NCBI GenBank assembly: GCA_019638485.1
Contig: JAHBTP010000001.1
Span: 1,240,001-1,304,000 of the forward strand
Origin: Ferruginibacter sp.
Lineage (GTDB): Bacteria; Bacteroidota; Bacteroidia; Chitinophagales; Chitinophagaceae
Length of the DNA: 64,000 nt
Direction of reading: 5' to 3'
The notes beneath the pieces are model-generated. The model was not told where the DNA came from and did no database searches. It saw only the letters and a list, made by a program, of their open reading frames with translations. A program made the position numbers and the translations under genes. Positions 26,083 to 33,753 of this stretch are shown here, one piece after another. How positions within the stretch are numbered: position 1 is the stretch's first letter; each line of letters starts with the position of its first letter.

Positions 26083-26404
26083 AGGCAGCAATACAAAAAA
26101 CGGAACCTACATAATTACATCTTGCCTTTGCCAGCCGCACAAAAAAAATATACCACAAAACAACAAGGCGCTTCACCTACTCAAGAAATATACCACACAG
26201 TATCTTGAGATGCCCGCATTATTTATTAAGAAAAAGGTGAAAACCGGGCTTGTATCTATAAACATGCTAAACAAAATATCACCCAACGCCATTAACAATT
26301 TTATGTCTAAATTAAAATCCCCTTCTTTAATAAGCTATCCATTACTCTATTATTCATTTTACACATTCTTAACAGTAATCACTTTCTTAGCCTAAACAAT
26401 GAAG
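26083..26404. other. Intergenic DNA before the ompA-like gene
   Basis: About 320 bp. A plus-strand open frame (26066-26395) exists, but it begins inside the repeat array, has no promoter or family resemblance and ends in the promoter of the next gene, so I do not call it. Nothing else is seen. Confidence 0.45.
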
Positions 26405-26412
26405 TATCTTTG
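26405..26412 (+). promoter_or_regulatory. -7 promoter box of the ompA-like gene
   Basis: TATCTTTG, exact TAnnTTTG, ending 22 nt before ATG 26435. It rules out the in-frame ATG at 26399 as the start. The -33 element is not TTG (CTTTCTTAG region). Confidence 0.5.
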
Positions 26413-26434
26413 CGCCATTAAAAAAATAACTTTT

Positions 26435-27304
26435 ATGAAAGCCTCAAACCTTTTAATTATTCTCGCTTTTGGCGGATTATTACTGAATTCCTGTGTAAGT
26501 AAAAAAGTATTAAAAACTGAGCAGAATAAATATACTACCCTACAAGGCGATTATGAAAGGCTTCAAGCAGAATTGAAAAATTGCACCTCCACATCTGAAG
26601 CTGATGCCCGTAAAAGAACTCAATTAGAAGCCGAAATTGCATCGTTACATAAACAAATTGATTTTTTAAAGGAAAATAACACACAAGCTTTAAAGCAATT
26701 GGAAAACCTTAGTGTTATCTCAGGTGCACAAGCAGAAAGCATTAAGAAATCATTGGAAAACATCAGTTCAAAGGATGCATATATTAAAGACTTACAAGGA
26801 GCTATTGCGCGCAAAGACTCTCTTAATTTAGCCTTGGTTACTAATTTAAAAGGAGCCATCGGAAATTTAGATGACGAAGACATCAATATTAAGGTAGATA
26901 AGGGGGTGGTTTATATTGACATTTCAGACAAGTTGCTTTTTAAAAGTGGGCAATATGAAATTACAGACCGGGCTATGATAGTTTTAGGTAAGGTAGCAAA
27001 GGTTTTGAAGAACCAGCCCGACATTGAATTTATGGTTGAAGGGCATACAGATAATGTTCCTTATCGTGGAAGTGGGTTATTGCTGGACAATTGGGATTTA
27101 AGTGTAAAGCGTGCTACTGCTGTGGTGCGGGTGCTTCAAAATCAATACGGTATTCCTCCGGCTAAAATGACTGCAGCAGGGCGCAGTGAATATGTTCCTG
27201 TTGCAGATAACAATACCACCGAAGGGAAGGCTGCTAACCGTCGCACACGTATTGTGATTTTACCTCAACTTGATCAATTCTTCAAATTACTCGAAACAAA
27301 GTAA
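26435..27304 (+). CDS. OmpA-family peptidoglycan-binding lipoprotein
   Basis: 289 residues. A lipoprotein signal ends LLNSC (Cys20). A coiled-coil region (about 25-125, rich in Glu, Gln, Lys) is followed by an OmpA-like C-terminal domain (about 160-280) with VEGHTDNVPYRG, NWDLSVKRA and GKAANRRTRI, the residues that bind meso-diaminopimelate in peptidoglycan. The protein probably ties the outer membrane to the wall. The start is ATG 26435 because the -7 box lies at 26405-26412. It ends with its own terminator. Confidence 0.9.
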   Translation: MKASNLLIILAFGGLLLNSCVSKKVLKTEQNKYTTLQGDYERLQAELKNCTSTSEADARKRTQLEAEIASLHKQIDFLKENNTQALKQLENLSVISGAQAESIKKSLENISSKDAYIKDLQGAIARKDSLNLALVTNLKGAIGNLDDEDINIKVDKGVVYIDISDKLLFKSGQYEITDRAMIVLGKVAKVLKNQPDIEFMVEGHTDNVPYRGSGLLLDNWDLSVKRATAVVRVLQNQYGIPPAKMTAAGRSEYVPVADNNTTEGKAANRRTRIVILPQLDQFFKLLETK

Positions 27305-27321
27305 TTTATAATTGAATTTTT

Positions 27322-27352
27322 AAAAAGCCCATTTTTAAAAAATGGGCTTTTT
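27322..27352 (+). terminator. Rho-independent terminator after the ompA-like gene
   Basis: A 13-bp stem AAAAAGCCCATTT / AAATGGGCTTTTT with a short loop, followed by T-rich DNA. Confidence 0.85.
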
Positions 27353-27363
27353 AATTTTATGAT

Positions 27364-27822
27364 TCAAACGAGCTGTTCAAAAATTTCTTTATGGCTAGCC
27401 CAAAAACGATTTAGACTAATTAACCTTGCTTTTAAAAAAGAAATAGCAGCAGGCCATGTTTCCTGCTTAAAGATATTAACGTCATTTAATACACTCACAA
27501 TTTGCGCGGATGGCTTACCATCCTCCACCTGATAATCCAATATTTCCCATACTCCTTCCTGTTGCTCATCCAGGTCATTTATGAGCAATTCAAAATGCTT
27601 CAGTACAACTTTTCGATCGTTATCGTCAGGATAGGTAATCACTATTTTCGCACATGCCTCCTCGTTAGTAAACCGGGTAAAAAAACGAATATGCTTGATC
27701 CCGGTTTTATAATTAATCCAGTTTACTTGCTCAGACGATGCCGAATGAACAGGGGCCATATACTTCCCAAATTTTGTCCAAAATGCTTCCCTAATTTTAG
27801 ACGCTTCGGTTTTTGAATACAT
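27364..27822 (-). CDS. DUF4268 family protein
   Basis: 152 residues, cytoplasmic, of the uncharacterised DUF4268 family (KIREAFWTKFGKYM at the N-terminus, then GIKHIRFFTRFTNEEACAKI). Some DUF4268 domains are found beside restriction or defence genes, but here it stands with no such neighbours. Start ATG 27822 (MYSKTEASK); a TTG three codons upstream is less likely. It is convergent with the ompA-like gene and followed by no gene on the same strand. Confidence 0.7.
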   Translation of the reverse strand: MYSKTEASKIREAFWTKFGKYMAPVHSASSEQVNWINYKTGIKHIRFFTRFTNEEACAKIVITYPDDNDRKVVLKHFELLINDLDEQQEGVWEILDYQVEDGKPSAQIVSVLNDVNIFKQETWPAAISFLKARLISLNRFWASHKEIFEQLV

Positions 27823-27900
27823 AATATGCAAGTTAAATACAATATCAGCAGTAGTTTACACCGGATGTAATGTATGTGGAGAATATGGATTTCCTTCGCT

Positions 27901-29703
27901 TTAATTAGCAATTATAAAATCAGGTTTTTTAATAAAGGTGCTATTGTATTTAAACCGGATGTTTGACGAAAAAGAAATCTCCCATGGTTTCATCCCTCCA
28001 GGTGTGCGGGGGAAATAGGCTCCACGTAGTTCTAAGGTGCCAAAAATCAGGTTTTCATTTCGGGTTCTAATACCACCACCAAAAGCTGTAAATCCATTCG
28101 TTTTAGAGAAACTTTCATCCACAGGAGTTAGCATGGTAAGACCTGTAAATGCAAAAGGGGCAAAACGAAAACCTAAAAATTTTCGAAGATTAAAAAATAC
28201 TGATTCTGCCTTTACCGTTGCTCTAAAATTACCAAACACTGAATTGGTAAAATCAGGTAACCCGAAATCAGAACCTAAGAACAAAGGAGTATTCAACAAA
28301 GGATTTATTTGTTTAGCAATCCCTACCTGAACAAAATTTCTATGGCGCCACTTAGCACTCATCTTTCTCAACGCTGAAAAATGATAAATATCCAATAAAA
28401 TATCTGTATCTACCCAATGACCATGATCACGAAAAGTACCTCCACGAAGTATTACAGAATAATAATTACCTTTTGAAAAGAATTTACTTCCTTCAGCACC
28501 GATACCATAATATCCACGCCTTTTTCCACTTTTATTTGTCCACCCACCGGTGGCAGAAATATTTAATCCTTCGGGAATATCTTCGCTTCTGCCAAAGCCA
28601 TAAATAAATCCGGTTTTATAAAAATTTTGACGATACAGTGTATAGCTCATCAAGGCACCATTTAAATCAGCATATTGATAATTATAAACACCATCAAACT
28701 TATCGGGCTTTTTAAAAAAGTGGTTATAAAAAGTTCGAACCGAAACAAAATGTCTTATTCTATTAAAATGGTCAGTAAGCCTGGCGCGTTTATATCCTAT
28801 ATTATATCCCAACCAAAAATCTGATTGTAAATAGCGGTAACGAAAATCTTCATTGAATAACGAATCAGAAATATAGCGGTTATAACTGTTATTTATTTGA
28901 AATTCGGCAGCACCTGTAAATCTGGTGTACCGGCTAAACATCGGCCGTTCCAGTATAGTATAAACATTCCATTCATCCCGCCTCCCACTGTTAAAGGCTG
29001 AACTATAATTTAATGCACCCAGCCGCCAATCTATAAAACTGCCTTTTATATTTCTTCGAAGAAATTCTCCTCCCAGGCCAATTTGAGGATTCCTCGACTT
29101 ATCATAATACGTAGAAAGGGAAACAAAATTTCCTTTGCCTGCTAAATTTTCCTCTTTCAACTCCACCCGACCCTCATTTTCGGAACTGATATCCAAATTC
29201 CCACCCAACGAAAACACATCTCTTACAATAACAATTACATCTACCGAACGATTGGAATTTTCACTTGGTTTAACTTCAATCAATGCATCCTGTAGGTAAT
29301 CCTGCTGGCGCAAAAAACGCTCATTATCTGAAAGCATAAATGGCAGCAAAACATCACCGGCCTTAAAAAACAGGTTGTTCCTAATAATTTCTTCTCTTGT
29401 ATTTTTATGCAAAGCATTTGCTACCCGAATAGGAAAATTCGTTTTAATCACAGTGGTATCATCAAAAGAGCGATTAAATCCTAACCGTACAACTTTTACA
29501 GACTGAATACGCTTTCCGGCGTAAGGTTGAAATGGATTAGATGCCAAAACAGGAGCTACAATCGGGTCATCTTTGGAAATACTTTTACCCAACTTTCCTA
29601 ATAAGCCCTTTTTCTTAGCTAAAAAAAAGGTATCCGTATCCGGCTGCTGGGCCATTAATGAGAAACTACCTATACAAAATATTAAACAGAAAAATATACG
29701 CAT
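27901..29703 (-). CDS. Omp85/BamA-like outer-membrane protein
   Basis: 600 residues. Signal peptide (about 1-19, ending SLMAQ), then a short POTRA-like region (about 50-150: KRIQSVKVVRLGFNRSF, RNNLFFKAGDVLLPFMLSDNERFLRQQDYLQDALIEV) and a long beta-barrel ending in FIIAN. One POTRA, not five, so it is not the main BamA but a relative of the surface-antigen/TamA-like group. The barrel has an FRA-type strand (NSVFGNFRATVKAES). The role in protein or lipid insertion is inferred from the fold only. ATG 29703 gives the signal peptide; a start at 29745 would add 14 residues. Confidence 0.75.
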   Translation of the reverse strand: MRIFFCLIFCIGSFSLMAQQPDTDTFFLAKKKGLLGKLGKSISKDDPIVAPVLASNPFQPYAGKRIQSVKVVRLGFNRSFDDTTVIKTNFPIRVANALHKNTREEIIRNNLFFKAGDVLLPFMLSDNERFLRQQDYLQDALIEVKPSENSNRSVDVIVIVRDVFSLGGNLDISSENEGRVELKEENLAGKGNFVSLSTYYDKSRNPQIGLGGEFLRRNIKGSFIDWRLGALNYSSAFNSGRRDEWNVYTILERPMFSRYTRFTGAAEFQINNSYNRYISDSLFNEDFRYRYLQSDFWLGYNIGYKRARLTDHFNRIRHFVSVRTFYNHFFKKPDKFDGVYNYQYADLNGALMSYTLYRQNFYKTGFIYGFGRSEDIPEGLNISATGGWTNKSGKRRGYYGIGAEGSKFFSKGNYYSVILRGGTFRDHGHWVDTDILLDIYHFSALRKMSAKWRHRNFVQVGIAKQINPLLNTPLFLGSDFGLPDFTNSVFGNFRATVKAESVFFNLRKFLGFRFAPFAFTGLTMLTPVDESFSKTNGFTAFGGGIRTRNENLIFGTLELRGAYFPRTPGGMKPWEISFSSNIRFKYNSTFIKKPDFIIAN

Positions 29704-29772
29704 ACTAAATAATTCAAGAACTAAAGTATAGTATTCTAAAATCAAATTCCGTGTTTCTTATCCACAGACTAA

Positions 29773-29904
29773 CTACCCTTTCATAGCCTCCATTCTTAAT
29801 CCCACTACCTTACTAAGTCCAAGATACTGACCAACACGATGATGAATAAAATATATACATGAAGTTAATACCACTGCCATGAAAAATTTATAAATATAGT
29901 TCAT
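29773..29904 (-). CDS. Possible small membrane protein (43 residues)
   Basis: An ORF of 43 codons on the minus strand: ATG at 29902-29904, TAG at 29773-29775. It reads MNYIYKFFMAVVLTSC, a hydrophobic stretch, then a basic tail (HHRVGQYLGLSKVVG). One transmembrane helix is likely. It starts 38 nt after the stop of the 96-residue membrane protein and runs in the same direction, so it could be the third gene of the pcm operon. No family recognised; the call is tentative. Confidence 0.35.
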   Translation of the reverse strand: MNYIYKFFMAVVLTSCIYFIHHRVGQYLGLSKVVGLRMEAMKG

Positions 29905-29941
29905 AACACAAATAACCAATACCAAATAGATGACCCAATGG

Positions 29942-30232
29942 TTACCAAATGAAAAAATAGATCACTTGACTTATAAACACAACGCCATTACACACCATAT
30001 AAAAAAGCGGAAGATTCAACTTTTTTCTAACCATCAATAAAAACAACAAGCTACTAAAGAATAGAAAATTAACGACAATAGCTCCATAGCCCATTATTAT
30101 TATGGTATTTCGGATATTCGTGTAAGGGATGATATTATCCGGATGATAATTCTTACTTTCCAAAAATCGCATAATAACAGACAACACAAAAGCAAGGTTA
30201 CATAACACTGCAATACGTGCAAACATTTTCAT
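29942..30232 (-). CDS. Small integral membrane protein, unknown function
   Basis: 96 residues with three transmembrane helices (about 5-22, 45-68, 75-95). A loop with SKNYHPDNIIPYT joins the first two. It follows pcm by 9 nt, so it is co-transcribed. Similar small membrane proteins occur in Bacteroidota without a known role. Confidence 0.6.
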   Translation of the reverse strand: MKMFARIAVLCNLAFVLSVIMRFLESKNYHPDNIIPYTNIRNTIIIMGYGAIVVNFLFFSSLLFLLMVRKKLNLPLFYMVCNGVVFISQVIYFFIW

Positions 30233-30241
30233 AAAATGAAA

Positions 30242-30901
30242 TTATCCTCCGTTCCTGCCTTTTAGCATAGGAACAAACGAAAAATTCTCAAAAGCTTCTT
30301 CAGTTGTACTGCCATCCGGTTGCTTAGTGATTCGTAACATACGCTGATATGCTCCTTCATTGAGCGGCAAAACCATCATTCCACCGGGCTTTAACTGATC
30401 TATCAAGCGTGGAGGAATATACGGCGCTGCAGCAGTTATAAGTACTTTATCAAACGGAGCATAAGTAGGTAACCCTTCAAACCCATCTCCATAAAAGAAT
30501 TTAATATTTCTATACAGATGTTGTAATGGGAATTGCTTTGTTTTTTCAAACAGATTTTTCTGTCTTTCCACAGAAAACACCAGGGCTCCAAGAGCAGCCA
30601 ATACGGATGCCTGATACATACTTCCGGTTCCTATTTCCAAAATTTTCTCTAATGGCTCAACACGTAGCAACTGTGTTTGATAAGCAACTGTATATGGTTG
30701 CGATATCGTTTGTCCTTCACCGATAGGGAATGCCCTGTCTTCATAAGCCATACTATCTAACCCCGGGTCCATAAAGAAATGTCTGGGAACTTCCTTCAAA
30801 GCTTCTAACACCCGTTCATCAGTTATCCCCTTTTCTTTTACTATTTCCACCAATTTCTTGCGTAGTCCTTTATGCCGATAAGTATCTTCACGTTTTTTCA
30901 T
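30242..30901 (-). CDS. pcm: Protein-L-isoaspartate O-methyltransferase
   Basis: 219 residues. It methylates isoaspartyl residues from damaged proteins with S-adenosylmethionine so they can revert to aspartate. The SAM-binding motif ILEIGTGSMYQASVLA (about 90-105; family EIGTGSGY with Met in place of Gly) and the substrate loop GEGQTISQPYTVAY (about 60-73) are visible, with KPGGMMVLPL near the C-terminus. It heads a short operon with the small membrane protein at 29942. Confidence 0.92.
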   Translation of the reverse strand: MKKREDTYRHKGLRKKLVEIVKEKGITDERVLEALKEVPRHFFMDPGLDSMAYEDRAFPIGEGQTISQPYTVAYQTQLLRVEPLEKILEIGTGSMYQASVLAALGALVFSVERQKNLFEKTKQFPLQHLYRNIKFFYGDGFEGLPTYAPFDKVLITAAAPYIPPRLIDQLKPGGMMVLPLNEGAYQRMLRITKQPDGSTTEEAFENFSFVPMLKGRNGG

Positions 30902-30934
30902 ATTGGTTCTTCCTTGCAGGTAAAAGTAGGCGTT

Positions 30935-32662
30935 TTAATCAGCCAGTTTCATTTCTGAAATAATATTAGCAATCTTCTTATCCAATTCCATTTCCACCTT
31001 TTCAAAATTATCAGCACTACTTAACGAAGTATTTACACTAAAATAAAATTTGATTTTAGGTTCAGTTCCACTGGGTCGGGCAGAAATTTTAGTCCCATCG
31101 TCAAGAATAAATTGCAACACATTACTTTTAGGAATATCAATTTTCCACTTCGTACCATTAATTAAATCGCACCCTTCCTGTAGTTGATAGTCTAGCAGTT
31201 GAACAACTTTGTTGCCGGCAATTGATTTAGGCGGTTGTTTTCTAAAAGTTTCCATCATTGCCGCAATTTCTTTGGCACCATTAATTCCCTTTTTAGTTAT
31301 ACTAAGTAAGTCTTCTTTATAAAAACCATATTCAACATAGAGGTCAATTAACTTATCCATCAGACTTCGTCCTTTATCCTTTTCATACGCCACCATTTCA
31401 CAAATCAGCGCCACAGCACTAACTCCATCTTTATCTCTTATTTTATCCCCAATCATCAACCCAAAACTTTCTTCGCCACCAATAATATAATTTTCCTTGG
31501 CTTCCTTTGCTTTAATCAATGATGAAATCCATTTAAAACCGGTAAGCACATTATAACAAGCCACTCCATTACGTTTGGCAATTACATCAATCATATCTGT
31601 GGTAACAATGGTTTTAATAACCATATCATTGGGCATGGCAATTCCCTTTGTTTTTCTGGCTTCAATAAGATAATTAAAAGCAAGTAATGCGGTTTGATTC
31701 CCGTTCATTAATATCCACTCTCCCTTTCTATTCTTTATTCCAATACCAACACGATCAGCATCGGGGTCTGTTCCCAAACAAATATCTGCATCCAGTTTTC
31801 GTGCGGTTTCTAAACAGATACTCATCGTTTCTCGTTCTTCAGGATTAGGATAAATCACGGTGGGGAAATTGCCGTCTGGTGTGCTTTGTTCTTTAACTAC
31901 GTGCACGTTGGTAAACCCAAAACGGGCTAATGCCTCTGGCACCAGCATAATACCTGTTCCATGTATAGGTGTATAAACAATTTTTAAATCATGCTGTCTT
32001 TTACATACTTCAGGATACACACTTAATCCTTTCACCATATTCAGGTAAGCATCATCCATTTCCTTTCCAATAAGTGTAATTAATTCATCATTCCCTTCCC
32101 ATTTCACTTCATCTATAGATTTAATTTTTTCTACTTCCGCAATTACATTTGCATCATGTGGTGGCACCAATTGCGCTCCATCATCCCAATAGGCTTTATA
32201 TCCGTTATATTCCTTTGGATTATGACTGGCAGTACACACTACTCCACCCTTACAACCCAGGCTACGAATAGCAAAACTCAATTCCGGTGTAGGTCTTTTA
32301 GATTCAAACAAATAAACCTTAATACCGTTTGCCGCAAAAACATGAGCAGTAATTTCTGCAAAAGACCGACTATTATGTCGTACATCATGTGCGATTGCCA
32401 CACTGGCACTTTCGCCAAAACACTGTATAAGATAGTTAGCATATCCTTGTGTGGCCATGCCTACTGTGTATCGGTTCATACGATTAGTTCCTACACCCAT
32501 TAATCCACGTAAACCACCGGTACCAAATTCCAAATTTTTATAAAATGCATCTTCCAATAAATCAGGTTGGTCAGCCTGCCATTTTTTTATGGTGGCTTTT
32601 GTCTCTTCATCATACGGTCCTTCAAGCCATTGCTTAACTCTGTTTAAAACTTTTTCATCCAT
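30935..32662 (-). CDS. Phosphoglucomutase/phosphomannomutase family protein
   Basis: 575 residues, four-domain alpha-D-phosphohexomutase. Active-site Ser in TASHNPKEYNGYK, metal loop GTDPDADRVG, sugar-binding GGEESFG, and phosphate-binding RPSGTEPKIKF are all present. It interconverts hexose 1- and 6-phosphates for polysaccharide and nucleotide-sugar synthesis; glucose, mannose or phosphoribose specificity is not decided by motifs, but its length and context match the Bacteroidota phospho-sugar mutase. A TAnnTTTG box lies at 32686-32693 on the minus strand. Divergent from the DUF2279 gene. Confidence 0.9.
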   Translation of the reverse strand: MDEKVLNRVKQWLEGPYDEETKATIKKWQADQPDLLEDAFYKNLEFGTGGLRGLMGVGTNRMNRYTVGMATQGYANYLIQCFGESASVAIAHDVRHNSRSFAEITAHVFAANGIKVYLFESKRPTPELSFAIRSLGCKGGVVCTASHNPKEYNGYKAYWDDGAQLVPPHDANVIAEVEKIKSIDEVKWEGNDELITLIGKEMDDAYLNMVKGLSVYPEVCKRQHDLKIVYTPIHGTGIMLVPEALARFGFTNVHVVKEQSTPDGNFPTVIYPNPEERETMSICLETARKLDADICLGTDPDADRVGIGIKNRKGEWILMNGNQTALLAFNYLIEARKTKGIAMPNDMVIKTIVTTDMIDVIAKRNGVACYNVLTGFKWISSLIKAKEAKENYIIGGEESFGLMIGDKIRDKDGVSAVALICEMVAYEKDKGRSLMDKLIDLYVEYGFYKEDLLSITKKGINGAKEIAAMMETFRKQPPKSIAGNKVVQLLDYQLQEGCDLINGTKWKIDIPKSNVLQFILDDGTKISARPSGTEPKIKFYFSVNTSLSSADNFEKVEMELDKKIANIISEMKLAD

Positions 32663-32685
32663 AGTATTTTTCTTTATTAGGATTT

Positions 32686-32693
32686 CAAAAATA
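32686..32693 (-). promoter_or_regulatory. -7 promoter box of the phosphohexomutase gene
   Basis: Minus strand TATTTTTG, exact TAnnTTTG, ending 23 nt before the ATG at 32662. Confidence 0.45.
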
Positions 32694-32714
32694 GAGGTTT
32701 CATAAACAATATGG

Positions 32715-32722
32715 TAATTTTG
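32715..32722 (+). promoter_or_regulatory. -7 promoter box of the DUF2279 gene
   Basis: TAATTTTG, exact TAnnTTTG, ending 20 nt before the TTG start at 32743. The two divergent promoters are only 21 bp apart, so they may compete. Confidence 0.45.
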
Positions 32723-32742
32723 TTGGTAACATTACCTTTCAT

Positions 32743-33726
32743 TTGATTAACACAAATCGCAATATACTTCACTCCTTCCTATTACTGCTGTTACTTTCAG
32801 CAGTTTTATTTGTGTCTCCTCCAAATGTATATGCACAATATACTTTTCGGGATACAATCGTTGATCAATCCTTAAAATATCCGTATAATAAAAGAAATAC
32901 GACCCGGATTGCTATTGGACATGGTGTAATTATTGGTGGCTCGCTAACAGCACTTTCTACTGCATGGTATAAAAATCACAAACAAACTTCTTTTCACTTT
33001 TTTAACGACATGCCTGAATGGATGCAGATGGACAAGATAGGACATATCTATAGCACATATACAGCAGGCCACATTAGCAGGGAGCTGTGGCGAACAACAG
33101 GTATTGATCGTAAAAAGCAAATATGGTATGGCGGCTTAAGCGGAGTAGCCTTTCAAACCGTTATTGAAACCCTTGATGGGTTTAGTTCAGAATGGGGATG
33201 GAGTTGGGGAGACTTTGGAGCCAATATACTTGGAGCAGGAATGTTTATCTCACAAGAACTTGCCTGGGATGAGCAGCGCATACAAATGAAGTTTTCGTTT
33301 AATCATAAACGTTATGGTGACCCGGAATTAAATGTACGTAGTGATCAAATTTTTGGTCGTTCTGCCATAGAAAGATTTTTAAAAGATTACAATGGGCAAA
33401 CCTATTGGTTAAGTACAGATATTAAATATATTTTACCGCACGCTAACCTACCGGATTGGCTTCAGGTATCAATAGGCACCGGTATAGAAGGTGTTTTTGG
33501 CGGACGGGAGAATTTTGCTGAAAAAGACGGCCTGGTAATTTTTAACCGCCCCGATATTAAAAGGTATCGCCAATGGTATTTGGCTCCTGATATTGATCTT
33601 ACTAAAATTAAAACTCAAAAACGATTTATTCGAACCTTACTCAACATGGTTAATGTAATTAAATTTCCTACACCGGCTTTAGCACTCAGTAATGGGAAAT
33701 TGCAATGGAAGTGGATTGCTTTTTAA
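32743..33726 (+). CDS. DUF2279 family exported protein
   Basis: 327 residues with a signal peptide (about 1-31, ending VYAQ) and a DUF2279 domain: MDKIGHIYSTYTAGHISREL, then a hydrophobic segment and ETLDGFSSEWGWSWGDFGAN. The family is uncharacterised and probably membrane-associated; the conserved His, Asp and Trp residues of these motifs could form a site. A TTG start at 32743 is needed to keep the signal peptide; no ATG lies nearby. Convergent with the S46 peptidase gene. Confidence 0.75.
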   Translation: MINTNRNILHSFLLLLLLSAVLFVSPPNVYAQYTFRDTIVDQSLKYPYNKRNTTRIAIGHGVIIGGSLTALSTAWYKNHKQTSFHFFNDMPEWMQMDKIGHIYSTYTAGHISRELWRTTGIDRKKQIWYGGLSGVAFQTVIETLDGFSSEWGWSWGDFGANILGAGMFISQELAWDEQRIQMKFSFNHKRYGDPELNVRSDQIFGRSAIERFLKDYNGQTYWLSTDIKYILPHANLPDWLQVSIGTGIEGVFGGRENFAEKDGLVIFNRPDIKRYRQWYLAPDIDLTKIKTQKRFIRTLLNMVNVIKFPTPALALSNGKLQWKWIAF

Positions 33727-33753
33727 TAAAATTTCAGGCTTAGCCTATTTTCA

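Noticed and set aside
26066-26395. 109-residue plus-strand ORF before the ompA-like gene
   Set aside because: It begins inside the repeat array and ends at the ompA-like promoter; no promoter, no recognisable family.
29758-29766. Perfect DnaA-box sequence TTATCCACA
   Set aside because: A single 9-mer match is expected roughly once per 130 kb per strand, so a lone copy is not surprising; no cluster, no AT-rich unwinding element beside it, no dnaA gene.
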